Program-made: the position numbers and the translations under genes
Shown here: positions 44,507 to 58,309 of the stretch, one piece after another
How the letters are laid out: each line of letters opens with the position of its first letter
Position numbering within the stretch: the first letter of the stretch is position 1
Notes under the pieces: generated by a model
Told to the model about the DNA's origin: nothing
Seen by the model: the letters and a program-made list of their open reading frames with translations, nothing else
Databases searched by the model: none
DNA from: Bacteroidales bacterium
GTDB lineage: Bacteria; Bacteroidota; Bacteroidia; Bacteroidales; UBA932
Direction: 5' to 3'
Length of the DNA stretch: 64,000 bases
Assembly: GCA_017509755.1 (NCBI GenBank)
Contig: JAFWOY010000008.1
Location: 1 to 64,000, forward strand

Positions 44507-46132
44507 TTACTTGATATTGGGTTCCTCCAGGCCAAGGTGCTTCTTCTTGTCAACCACCTTCAGGTAGAGGCCGATCAGCAGGGCGGCCACACCGAGGCAG
44601 GCCAGCATCACGAGAGCCCAGGTATAGTTGAGTTCGTCGGGACCGGTGCCCGGCGCATTGGTACTGGTAAGCACGTTGCCGATCAGGATCGGGAAAAGCC
44701 ACAGACCGATGTTCTGGATCCAGAAGATCAGCGCATAGGCCGAACCGATAATCTTCTCGTCCACCAGCTTCGGAACCGACGGCCAGAGCGCGGCGGGTAC
44801 GAGCGAGAACGAAGCGCCGAGAACCAGGATCGTGGCGTAGGCCACAACCGTACCGCCGACAGCGCTGCCCTTGAACAACGGCAGCACGAAAGCGAAGGTC
44901 AGGTGGCAGATGATCAGCAGCAGCGAGCCGATGACAAGCATCGAGGCCGCTTTGCCCTTGTGATCCACATAGCTGCCGAGGATCGGGGTAATGGCCACAG
45001 CCAACAGCGGGAACACAGCGAAGATCGTCTCGGCGGTGCCGCGCTTGAAGCCCATGACACAATAGACCACGAGCGCCACGACGGCGATCGCCATCAAGCC
45101 CCATTTCAGGCCCTTGTTCTTCTTGACGAAATTGCTGGCGAAGGCGCAGACGGCCACCACAAGCATGATGACGTACTGGACGATCGTAACGGCCTCACCC
45201 GCCCAGAAACTGCCCGCAGCAGGCTCGGAGAGCGTCAGGTTGCACTGCAGCATGTTGACCGCATATTTCTGGAACGGGAAGATGGCACTGTAGTAGAGCA
45301 CGCAGAGCAGGGCCACGAGCCAGAAGCCCAGGCTGGAGAGGATCTTCCCGATGTCGGACACCTTGAAGGGATCGTCCTTCTCCTCAGCCTCGCCAGTCTG
45401 CTTGTCGAGTTTTTTGTCCATGAAGAAGTACGTGATGAACATGATCAGAGCGATGCAAAGCAGCACCACGCCGAAAGCCACCGAACGGGAGACTTCGATC
45501 TGGCCGCCCAGTTTGGCGAAGTAAGGCGAGAAGATCATGCAAGTGGCCACGCCCAGGCGGGCGAGGGCCATCTCGGATCCCATGGCCAGGGCGGTCTCAC
45601 GTCCCTTGAACCACTTGACGATACCGCGGCTCACCGTAATGCCTGCCATTTCGCAGCCGCAGCCGAAAATCATGAAGCCCAGACCGGCCAGTTTCGCCGA
45701 AGCGGGCATTCCCTTGTAGAAGGGCAGGATGTCATCGATGAAGCCCGCACCCGTGTGCCAGTTGAGGTTCTCGGTAAACCAGTGTTCCAGGCCGCTGCCC
45801 ATGAAAGCAGGACTGACGGCGTAGTACTTGATCAGACCGCCTGCCAGCATCACGGCGCCCGAGAGGACCGCCGTGAAGCGGACACCCATTTTGTCGAGGA
45901 TGATTCCCGCGAAAATCAGGAAAAAGACGAAAACGTTCAAAAAGGTTTCGGAGCCCTGCATGGTGCCGAAAGCCTTGGAATCCCATCCCCGCGTCGATTC
46001 CATCAGGTCCTTGATCGGCGAGAGGATATCCATGAAAATGTAGGCGCAGAACATGCCGAGCGCCAGCAGGAGCAAGGCGATCCAGCGCATCGCCGCTGAA
46101 TCCCTCAGAGTTTGTTTCACTGTTTCAGTCAT
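44507..46132 (-). CDS. MFS transporter (tandem paralogue)
   Basis: A 541-residue MFS protein with about 12 or more helices and the same signature loop (SRGIVKWFKGRETALAMGSEMALARLG) as the next gene. It is longer, with extra sequence in the first third (GLEHWFTENLNWHTGAGFIDDIL, a likely extracytoplasmic loop) and near the centre. The pair looks like an old tandem duplication. The substrate is unknown. It has a full -33/-7 promoter 50 nt upstream and is the first gene of the two. Confidence 0.88.
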   Translation of the reverse strand: MTETVKQTLRDSAAMRWIALLLLALGMFCAYIFMDILSPIKDLMESTRGWDSKAFGTMQGSETFLNVFVFFLIFAGIILDKMGVRFTAVLSGAVMLAGGLIKYYAVSPAFMGSGLEHWFTENLNWHTGAGFIDDILPFYKGMPASAKLAGLGFMIFGCGCEMAGITVSRGIVKWFKGRETALAMGSEMALARLGVATCMIFSPYFAKLGGQIEVSRSVAFGVVLLCIALIMFITYFFMDKKLDKQTGEAEEKDDPFKVSDIGKILSSLGFWLVALLCVLYYSAIFPFQKYAVNMLQCNLTLSEPAAGSFWAGEAVTIVQYVIMLVVAVCAFASNFVKKNKGLKWGLMAIAVVALVVYCVMGFKRGTAETIFAVFPLLAVAITPILGSYVDHKGKAASMLVIGSLLLIICHLTFAFVLPLFKGSAVGGTVVAYATILVLGASFSLVPAALWPSVPKLVDEKIIGSAYALIFWIQNIGLWLFPILIGNVLTSTNAPGTGPDELNYTWALVMLACLGVAALLIGLYLKVVDKKKHLGLEEPNIK

Positions 46133-46182
46133 ATCGTTGATTTACATTATCAATCACACTATTCCGGAAAAATCCGAATCTA

Positions 46183-46214
46183 CGAAATTACAAAAAAACA
46201 AGTGAATTCACAAA
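46183..46214 (-). promoter_or_regulatory. Promoter of the MFS pair
   Basis: On the minus strand TTTG (46211-46214), 20-nt spacer, TAATTTCG (46183-46190; one mismatch). It lies 50 nt upstream of the start. Confidence 0.55.
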
Positions 46215-46268
46215 AAAAATCGGTCCGGTGACACATAGCGGGCTTTGCCTTCCATAGCATGTATTGTT

Positions 46269-46300
46269 TTTCCGAATTACAAAAAATAGCATTAACTTTG
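46269..46300 (+). promoter_or_regulatory. Promoter of purA-dxs
   Basis: TTTC (46269-46272), 20-nt spacer, TAACTTTG (46293-46300, exact). The purA start is 14-20 nt downstream of the -7 box, giving a very short leader. Confidence 0.65.
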
Positions 46301-46320
46301 TAAGTCAAACATCCATGTAC

Positions 46321-47595
46321 ATGAAAACACTCGACGTAGTTTTGGGTCTCCAGTGGGGAGATGAAGGCAAAGGCAAAATCGTGGACGTGCTTGCGGAACG
46401 CTATCCTGTGGTGGCTCGTTTCCAGGGCGGCCCCAATGCCGGCCATTCCATCCAGTTCGGAAAGACCTCCTTCGTATTGCACTCCGTCCCTTCCGGTGTA
46501 TTCCGGGAAGGTGCACTTAATATTATAGGTAACGGCGTGGTCCTCGACCCGACCATTTTCCGCGAGGAATGCCAAGCCATCGAGGCGCTGGGCGTCCCCG
46601 TGCGGGAACGCGTCCGCATCGCCAAGCGGGCACACCTGATCGTGCCGACCCACAAACTGCTCGATGCGGCGGATGAAGCGGCACTCGGCAAGGCCAAGAT
46701 CGGCTCCACGCTCAAGGGCATCGGCCCGGCCTACTCCGACAAGACCGGCCGCAACGGCCTGCGCGTGGGGGACCTGCTGGAAGCGGATTTCGCCGGGAAA
46801 TATGCTACGCTCAAACGGAAACACATGGCTCGGCTCGCCCAATACGACTTCACGTATCCTTTCGATCTGGAAGCGGCCGAAGCCCAGTGGCTCGCCGACG
46901 CCGAGTATCTCAAGTCCTTTGAAATCATCGACGCGGAATACGAGACCAATGCCCTTCTCCAGGCGGACAAGGCCATCCTGGCCGAAGGCGCCCAGGGTTC
47001 GATGCTCGACGTGGACTTCGGATCCTATCCGTTCGTCACTTCTTCCTCCACCGCCTGCGCCGGTGCCTGCACCGGACTGGGTATCGCGCCCAACCGCATT
47101 GGCAAGGTGTACGGCGTTTTCAAAGCATACTGCACCCGCGTGGGCAGCGGCCCCTTCCCTACTGAACTGGATGACGCTACGGGCGAAGCCCTGCGGCAGA
47201 AAGGACATGAATTCGGCGCCACGACAGGCCGTCCCCGCCGCACCGGCTGGCTCGACATCCCCGCCCTCAAGTTCGCCGTCATGATCAGCGGCGTCACCGA
47301 CCTGATCATGATGAAAGCCGATGTCCTCGACGGCTTCGACACTGTCAAGGTGGCCTGCGGCTACCGCGTGGACGGTGTCCGCACTGACAGAGTCCCCTAC
47401 GACGTCTATGCGGAAATAGAACCGATATACAAGGAGTTCAAAGGGTGGAAATGCGACTTGGGCAACTGCCGGAGTGAAGCGGAACTGCCGGAAGAATTCA
47501 AGGCTTATATAGCATACATCGAACAAGAGACCGGGATCCCGGTCCGCATCCTCTCACTCGGTCCCGACCGGGCCCAGACCCTAATCCGGCAATAG
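46321..47595 (+). CDS. purA: Adenylosuccinate synthetase
   Basis: A 424-residue enzyme starting MKTLDVVLGLQWGDEGKGK, with the P-loop-like GDEGKGK motif and catalytic Asp/His region (GGPNAGHS). It condenses IMP and aspartate using GTP in AMP synthesis. An ATG two codons upstream (46315) is also possible. It is followed after one base by dxs. Confidence 0.97.
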   Translation: MKTLDVVLGLQWGDEGKGKIVDVLAERYPVVARFQGGPNAGHSIQFGKTSFVLHSVPSGVFREGALNIIGNGVVLDPTIFREECQAIEALGVPVRERVRIAKRAHLIVPTHKLLDAADEAALGKAKIGSTLKGIGPAYSDKTGRNGLRVGDLLEADFAGKYATLKRKHMARLAQYDFTYPFDLEAAEAQWLADAEYLKSFEIIDAEYETNALLQADKAILAEGAQGSMLDVDFGSYPFVTSSSTACAGACTGLGIAPNRIGKVYGVFKAYCTRVGSGPFPTELDDATGEALRQKGHEFGATTGRPRRTGWLDIPALKFAVMISGVTDLIMMKADVLDGFDTVKVACGYRVDGVRTDRVPYDVYAEIEPIYKEFKGWKCDLGNCRSEAELPEEFKAYIAYIEQETGIPVRILSLGPDRAQTLIRQ

Positions 47596-47596
47596 C

Positions 47597-49465
<1,869 letters not shown>

Positions 49466-49478
49466 TTTTGAAAAATAT

Positions 49479-49509
49479 TTTGGTGTTTGTAGAAAAACCC
49501 ATATATTTG
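49479..49509 (+). promoter_or_regulatory. Promoter of the tRNA-tuf cluster
   Basis: TTTG (49479-49482), 19-nt spacer, TATATTTG (49502-49509, exact). The first tRNA begins 12 nt after the -7 box. It is the best promoter match in the window. Confidence 0.75.
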
Positions 49510-49521
49510 CAGTCCCAAACA

Positions 49522-49595
49522 GCCGACGTAGCTCAGCTGGTCAGAGCAGCTGATTTGTAATCAGCAGGTCGTGGGTTCGAATCCCTCCATCGGCT
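49522..49595 (+). tRNA. tRNA-Thr (anticodon TGT)
   Basis: Cloverleaf with anticodon loop TTTGTAA on a 5-bp stem (GCTGA/TCAGC) and TTCGAAT T-loop. The acceptor pairs except for a C-A mismatch at pair 6-67, and the T-stem has a T-T mismatch at pair 50-64. No CCA is encoded. First tRNA of the cluster. Confidence 0.93.
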
Positions 49596-49627
49596 CGACG
49601 AGTTTTGAAACGCTGACTGAAAGACCT

Positions 49628-49710
49628 GGGCAGATACCAGAGTGGCCAAATGGGGCAGACTGTAAATCTGCTGGCGCACGCCTACGGTGGTTCGAATCCA
49701 TCTCTGCCCA
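49628..49710 (+). tRNA. tRNA-Tyr (anticodon GTA)
   Basis: A long-variable-arm tRNA (83 nt). The acceptor GGGCAGA/TCTGCCC is perfect, the anticodon stem is GCAGA/TCTGC with loop CTGTAAA, and the T-loop is TTCGAAT. Confidence 0.96.
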
Positions 49711-49749
49711 CTTTTTTTATGCGCTCCATTTAACAAAAAGGCGCGCCTT

Positions 49750-49822
49750 GCGGAAGTAGCTCAGTTGGTAGAGCATCAGCCTTCCAAGCTGAGGGTCGCG
49801 GGTTCGAACCTCGTCTTCCGCT
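49750..49822 (+). tRNA. tRNA-Gly (anticodon TCC)
   Basis: The acceptor GCGGAAG/CTTCCGC is perfect; anticodon loop CTTCCAA; T-loop TTCGAAC. Length 73 nt. Confidence 0.96.
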
Positions 49823-49842
49823 CGATTTTTTTTGAAATATTG

Positions 49843-49914
49843 GCCAATGTAGCTCAGTGGTAGAGCGCTTCCTTGGTAAGGAAGAGGTCGTGAGTTCAAT
49901 TCTCACCATCGGCT
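49843..49914 (+). tRNA. tRNA-Thr (anticodon GGT)
   Basis: Anticodon stem CTTCC/GGAAG with loop TTGGTAA, and T-arm GTGAG/CTCAC. The acceptor has an A-C mismatch at pair 4-69 (GCCAATG against CATCGGC). Length 72 nt, ending 30 nt before tuf. Confidence 0.94.
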
Positions 49915-49944
49915 CCAAACGAACAAACATAAAAGAAACAAACT

Positions 49945-51132
49945 ATGGCAAAAGAAACCTTTAAAAGAGACAAACCGCACGTGAACATCGGTACGATCGG
50001 ACACGTGGACCACGGCAAAACCACCCTGACTGCAGCTATCACCATGGTGCTCGCAAAACAGGGCCTTTCCGAGGTGAAATCTTTCGACCAGATCGACAAC
50101 GCACCTGAGGAGAAAGAGCGCGGTATCACCATCAACACCGCTCACGTTTAGTACCAGACGGCTACCCGTCACTACGCACACGTCGACTGCCCGGGCCACG
50201 CTGACTATGTGAAGAACATGGTTACCGGTGCTGCCCAGATGGATGGTGCCATCCTCGTGGTCGCCGCCACCGACGGTCCGATGCCCCAGACCCGTGAGCA
50301 CATCCTGCTCGCCCGTCAGGTAAACGTGCCCCGTATCGTTGTCTTCCTGAACAAAGTTGACATTGTTGACGATCCCGAAATGATCGACCTCGTCGAGATG
50401 GAGGTTCGTGAACTCCTCAGCTTCTACGATTTCGACGGTGACAACGCTCCGGTTATCCGCGGTTCCGCTCTTGGCGCCCTCAACGGTGATCCGCACTGGG
50501 AGTCCGTCGTGATGGACCTGATGAACGCAGTTGACGAATACATTCCGCTGCCGGTCCGTGACAACGAAAAACCGTTCCTGATGCCTATCGAGGACATCTT
50601 CTCCATCACCGGTCGTGGTACCGTGGCTACCGGCCGTATCGAAACGGGTGTCGTGAAAGTGAACGACCCTGTCGAGATCATCGGTCTCGGTGAAGAGCCG
50701 CGCCGTTCCGTCGTGACGGGTGTCGAGATGTTCCGCAAGCTGCTCGACCAGGGCGAAGCCGGTGACAACGTCGGTCTGCTGCTCCGTGGTGTGGACAAGA
50801 AAGAGGTCAAACGTGGCCAGGTGATCGCTCACCCGAACACCATCACCCCGCACAAGCACTTCAAGGCTGCGATCTATGTCCTGAAGAAAGATGAGGGTGG
50901 CCGGCACACGCCGTTCAAGAACCACTACCGTCCGCAGTTCTTCATCCGTACCCTGGATATCACGGGCGAGATTGAACTCCCCGCAGGTGTCGAGGTCGTG
51001 ATGCCGGGCGACAACGTCGAGATCACTGTCGAGCTCATCTACCCGGTGGCTCTGAACAAAGGTCTGCGTTTCGCAATCCGCGAAGGTGGCCGTACCGTCG
51101 GTTCCGGTCAGATTACCGACCTGCTCGACTAA
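49945..51132 (+). CDS. tuf: Elongation factor Tu, interrupted by an in-frame TAG at codon 69
   Basis: The 395-codon frame is EF-Tu throughout: GHVDHGKT (residues 19-26), [26 protein letters not shown] and the beta-barrel domains. At 50149-50151 the codon for the conserved Glu of HVEYQT reads TAG (GAG with one G-to-T change), so the listed span assumes readthrough or a sequence error. The frame is otherwise intact with no decay. It delivers aminoacyl-tRNA to the ribosome and is essential; no second tuf is visible here. It lies 30 nt after tRNA-Thr. Confidence 0.95.
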
Positions 51133-51162
51133 TCCTGGGAAGAGCGCGTTCAAATGACAATA

Positions 51163-51192
51163 CTCCACCAGCACAACTGAGTACTGGTGGAG
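51163..51192 (+). other. Hairpin downstream of tuf
   Basis: CTCCACCAG and CTGGTGGAG form a 9-bp perfect stem with a 12-nt loop 30 nt after the tuf stop. No T-run follows, so it may be a processing or stabilising hairpin rather than a terminator. Confidence 0.55.
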
Positions 51193-51229
51193 ATTGTTTC
51201 GAAAAACCAAATGTTTTCGCGCGTTGGTT

Positions 51230-51325
51230 TGGAGTTTGACTCCAGCGGCATCAGCCGCTAGCGAAGGCCGTCACGGGAGCCTGTGCGACAGCAGGCCGTA
51301 GCGGCAGGTCTGGGCAGAGCCCAGA
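51230..51325 (+). other. Structured spacer between tuf and tRNA-Trp
   Basis: Successive hairpins fill this stretch: TGGAG/CTCCA (51230-51244), a choice between AGCGGC/GCCGCT (51244-51259) and a longer stem GCCGCTA/TAGCGGC with GGCC/GGCC (51254-51305), and TCTGGGC/GCCCAGA (51309-51325). No ORF of note. It may be a small RNA or an RNase processing region for tRNA-Trp. Confidence 0.4.
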
Positions 51326-51331
51326 AAACAC

Positions 51332-51402
51332 AGGGGAATAGAACAAGGGTAGTTCAGCGGTCTCCAAAACCGTCGATGTGGGTTCGAATCCTGCTTCCCC
51401 TG
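51332..51402 (+). tRNA. tRNA-Trp (anticodon CCA)
   Basis: Acceptor AGGGGAA/TTCCCCT is perfect; D-stem GAAC/GTTC; anticodon loop CTCCAAA; T-loop TTCGAAT. It lies between tuf and secE, as usual in this phylum. A 7-bp hairpin (TCCGGTG/CACCGGA, 51407-51426) follows directly. Confidence 0.95.
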
Positions 51403-51487
51403 CAAATCCGGTGGTTACGCACCGGAGTGTTATTAACCGGCAGGGACCTTCCGCTTCCAACTGTTCTCTGTCAACAAGAAAATAACA

Positions 51488-51676
51488 ATGGCAAAAATTG
51501 CAACTTACGTCAAGGAGTCTTGGAAAGAGCTGACAACGAAAGTGACTTGGCCCACGTGGGACAAGCTGCAGAGTTCGGCTATTCTGGTTATGGTGACGAC
51601 GCTGATCCTCGCTGTGATCATCTGGTTGATCGACCTGGTCATCAGAACCGTCATGATGGGTATCTACCAACTGTAA
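51488..51676 (+). CDS. secE: Preprotein translocase subunit SecE
   Basis: A 62-residue single-pass protein: an amphipathic start (YVKESWKELTTKVTWPTW, the SecE signature) and one membrane helix (SAILVMVTTLILAVIIWLIDL). It clamps SecY in the translocon. It lies in the usual order before nusG, 16 nt apart. Confidence 0.96.
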   Translation: MAKIATYVKESWKELTTKVTWPTWDKLQSSAILVMVTTLILAVIIWLIDLVIRTVMMGIYQL

Positions 51677-51692
51677 TCATTTTTCCGTCCCG

Positions 51693-52241
51693 ATGAGCGA
51701 AAGCACGAAGAAGTGGTACGTCGTCCGTACTGCTGGAGGCAAGGAGAAAAAGGCGAAGGAGTACATCGAAAAAGAGGTTGAACATCGCAATCTCGGCCAT
51801 CTCATCTCCCAAGTCCTGATCCCGACCGAGAAATACTATCAGGTGAAGAACGGCAAGCGCGTGAGTGCTGAACGCATCTTCTACCCGGGTTATGTCCTGG
51901 TCGAAGCCGTTATGACCGGCGAAATCCAGCATTTGATCCGCGACATCCCCTACGTCGCCGGTTTCCTGACTGAAGGCAAGGACCGCATCCCCGTCCCGAT
52001 CCGCGAATCTGAAATGAACCGGATCATGGGCCGTGTGGACGAACTGGCCAGCCAGGATGAAGAGACGGTCACCCCATTCGTTGTCGGAGAAGCTGTCAAG
52101 ATCATTGACGGTCCTTTCAACGGCTTTGACGGAACGGTTGACGAGATTCTCGCTGACAAGAAGAAGATCAAGGTGGTCGTCAAGATTTTCGGCCGCAAGA
52201 CGCTTCTCGAGTTGAATTTTTCCCAAGTAACCAAAGATTAA
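51693..52241 (+). CDS. nusG: Transcription termination/antitermination factor NusG
   Basis: A 182-residue protein with the NGN domain (WYVVRTAGGKEKKAKEYIE, then FYPGYVLVEA) and a C-terminal KOW domain (VGEAVKIIDGPFNGFDGTV). It couples RNA polymerase to Rho or the ribosome. Spacing to rplK is 12 nt. Confidence 0.96.
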   Translation: MSESTKKWYVVRTAGGKEKKAKEYIEKEVEHRNLGHLISQVLIPTEKYYQVKNGKRVSAERIFYPGYVLVEAVMTGEIQHLIRDIPYVAGFLTEGKDRIPVPIRESEMNRIMGRVDELASQDEETVTPFVVGEAVKIIDGPFNGFDGTVDEILADKKKIKVVVKIFGRKTLLELNFSQVTKD

Positions 52242-52253
52242 ACATTTTACATT

Positions 52254-52700
52254 ATGGCTAAAGAAATTGCCGGGTTTATTAAACTGCAGATCAAAGGTGG
52301 TGCAGCTAATCCGTCGCCGCCCGTAGGACCGGCCCTCGGTTCCAAGGGTGTTAACATCATGGACTTCTGCAAGCAGTTCAATGCCCGCACTCAAGACAAG
52401 GCCGGCAAGATTTTGCCTGTGATCATCACTGTTTTCAGTGACAAGTCCTTCTCTTTCGTCGTCAAACAGCCGCCTGTGCCTGTGCTGATCAAAGAAGCCG
52501 CCAAGATTCAGTCCGGTTCTTCCGAGCCGAACCGCAAGAAAGTCGCTTCCCTGACCTGGGACCAGGTGCGTGAGATCGCCAAGGAGAAAATGCCGGACCT
52601 GAACGCTTTTACCGAGAAATCCGCCATGAGCATGGTCGCCGGTACTGCCCGCAGTATGGGTATCAGCATCACCGGAGAGTATCCCGCCGATGTACAATAA
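52254..52700 (+). CDS. rplK: 50S ribosomal protein L11
   Basis: A 148-residue protein: N-terminal Pro-rich [22 protein letters not shown] and C-terminal rRNA-binding domain ending [13 protein letters not shown]. It forms the GTPase-centre stalk base with 23S rRNA. Confidence 0.97.
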   Translation: MAKEIAGFIKLQIKGGAANPSPPVGPALGSKGVNIMDFCKQFNARTQDKAGKILPVIITVFSDKSFSFVVKQPPVPVLIKEAAKIQSGSSEPNRKKVASLTWDQVREIAKEKMPDLNAFTEKSAMSMVAGTARSMGISITGEYPADVQ

Positions 52701-52711
52701 AATCACACGCA

Positions 52712-53416
52712 ATGAGCAAGCTGACAAAAAATCAAAAAGTAGCGGAAGCTAAAGTAGATTCCCATCGCCAGTACAAGCTGACGGAGGCATGCGCTTTGGT
52801 GAAGGAAGTTTCCTACACCAAGTTCGATGCTTCGGTCGAGCTCTCCGTCCGCCTCGGTGTGGACCCTCGTAAGGCGAACCAGATGGTCCGTGGCGTCGTG
52901 ACTCTCCCGCACGGTACAGGCAAGGTAACTCGCGTCCTGGTTCTCTGCACGCCGGACAAAGAGGCTGAGGCTCAGGAAGCCGGCGCCGACTTTGTCGGAT
53001 TGGACGAATATATTGAAAAGATCAAGGGCGGTTGGACGGACGTCGACGTCATCATCTGTACTCCTACGGTGATGGCCAAGATCGGCCCGATCGGCCGTAT
53101 CCTCGGTCCCCGCGGCCTGATGCCGAACCCGAAGACCGGTACTGTGACGATGGACATCGCCACGGCCGTCCGGGAGGTCAAGGCCGGTAAGATCGACTTT
53201 AAGGTTGACAAGCAAGGTATTGTTCACACTGCAATCGGTAAGGTATCATTCAGTGCTCAGCAGCTCGCTGAGAATGCCGTTGAATTGCTCAACACCATCC
53301 AGAAGTTGAAACCTCAAGCGCTTAAGGGCACGTATGTCAGAAGCATTTACATGTCTGCTACGATGAGCCCCGGTATTTGCATCGACACCAAGGCAATCAG
53401 TGCTACCGCAGAATAA
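52712..53416 (+). CDS. rplA: 50S ribosomal protein L1
   Basis: A 234-residue L1 with the RNA-binding signature region ([15 protein letters not shown]) near the middle. It forms the L1 stalk and, in many bacteria, represses the L11-L1 mRNA. It lies 11 nt after rplK and 16 nt before rplJ. Confidence 0.97.
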   Translation: MSKLTKNQKVAEAKVDSHRQYKLTEACALVKEVSYTKFDASVELSVRLGVDPRKANQMVRGVVTLPHGTGKVTRVLVLCTPDKEAEAQEAGADFVGLDEYIEKIKGGWTDVDVIICTPTVMAKIGPIGRILGPRGLMPNPKTGTVTMDIATAVREVKAGKIDFKVDKQGIVHTAIGKVSFSAQQLAENAVELLNTIQKLKPQALKGTYVRSIYMSATMSPGICIDTKAISATAE

Positions 53417-53432
53417 TTAAAAAGCAAAGATC

Positions 53433-53942
53433 ATGAGAAAAGAATTGAAAGCTCAGATTATCGAAAAGGTAGCAGCGCAGCTGGCAGAAAATCCCAATTT
53501 CTACCTCGCGGACATCGCCGGTCTCAACGCCGAGAACACCTCCGCCCTGCGTCGTGCCTGCTTCGAAAAGGATATCAAGCTCGAAGTCGTCAAGAACACG
53601 CTTCTCCACAAAGCATTGATGACCTTGGACAACAAGGAAGTCGAAGCACTCTACCCGACCCTTGAGGGCAATACGGCCATCATGTTCACCAATGTTCCGA
53701 GCGCACCTGCGAAGGTGATCAAGGAATACGGTACGAAGTTCGGCAAACCGCAGCTCAAGAGCGCTTTCCTCCAGGACTGCGCCTACGTGGGCGAAGACCA
53801 GCTGGGCATCCTCGTGAACGTGAAGTCGCACGACGAACTTATCGGTGACATCATCGGTCTCCTCCAGTCACCTATCCGCCGGATCCTCTCTGCACTCGAG
53901 GATTCCAAGAAAGAGGCCGAACCCATTACAGCAGAACAATAA
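53433..53942 (+). CDS. rplJ: 50S ribosomal protein L10
   Basis: A 169-residue L10: MRKELKAQIIEKVAAQLAENPNFYLADIAGL, then a C-terminal helix that binds L7/L12 dimers. It anchors the stalk. In other bacteria L10 also controls its own operon; no leader structure was checked here. Confidence 0.96.
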   Translation: MRKELKAQIIEKVAAQLAENPNFYLADIAGLNAENTSALRRACFEKDIKLEVVKNTLLHKALMTLDNKEVEALYPTLEGNTAIMFTNVPSAPAKVIKEYGTKFGKPQLKSAFLQDCAYVGEDQLGILVNVKSHDELIGDIIGLLQSPIRRILSALEDSKKEAEPITAEQ

Positions 53943-53965
53943 AAAACAATTAAAATCCAATAATT

Positions 53966-54343
53966 ATGGCAGACATCAAAGCTCTTGCGGAAGAACTTGT
54001 TAACCTTACCGTAAAAGAAGTCCAGGAACTTGCACAGATCCTCAAAGATGAATATGGTATCGAACCTGCTGCAGCTGCAGTAGTCGTTGCCGCTGAAGGT
54101 GCCGCCGGCGCTCCCGCCGAGGCCGAGCAGACCGCTTTCGACGTAATCCTTGTTTCTCCTGGCCAGGCCAAACTCCAGATGGTGAAAGCCGTCAAGGAAC
54201 TCACCGGCCTCGGGCTGAAGGAAGCGAAGGAACTTGTCGACAAGGCTCCGAACGCAGTCATCAAGGAGAAAGTCTCCAAATCCGAAGCAGAACAAGTAAA
54301 GGCAGCTCTCGAAGAAGCAGGCGGCGAAGTTGAACTTAAATAG
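53966..54343 (+). CDS. rplL: 50S ribosomal protein L7/L12
   Basis: A 125-residue protein with the N-terminal dimer helices, an Ala/Glu-rich hinge ([11 protein letters not shown]) and the C-terminal factor-binding domain ([29 protein letters not shown]). It recruits translation GTPases. A terminator-like hairpin lies between it and rpoB. Confidence 0.97.
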   Translation: MADIKALAEELVNLTVKEVQELAQILKDEYGIEPAAAAVVVAAEGAAGAPAEAEQTAFDVILVSPGQAKLQMVKAVKELTGLGLKEAKELVDKAPNAVIKEKVSKSEAEQVKAALEEAGGEVELK

Positions 54344-54381
54344 CCACACGCCCACTTCTTCCCATTGAGGGAAAGAATCCG

Positions 54382-54412
54382 GGTTTAGGGCCCTCGGGCC
54401 CTAAACCTTTTT
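54382..54412 (+). terminator. Intrinsic terminator/attenuator between rplL and rpoB
   Basis: GGTTTAGGGCC and GGCCCTAAACC form an 11-bp perfect stem with loop CTCG, followed directly by five T. It lies 39 nt after the rplL stop and about 40 nt before rpoB. Partial readthrough would lower rpoBC relative to the ribosomal genes. Confidence 0.85.
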
Positions 54413-54451
54413 GTCGTTATTTTAAGTTTATATTCAACCTGCCCTTATAAA

Positions 54452-58273
<3,822 letters not shown>

Positions 58274-58309
58274 TATTCCTCAAGTGTTTGACAAGTAAAA
58301 ATCAAGGAT

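Noticed and set aside
50149..50151. TAG reassigned as a sense codon in this organism
   Set aside because: rpoB, rplL, rmlA and purA end on TAG at their expected C-termini, and no CUA-anticodon tRNA was seen in the window.
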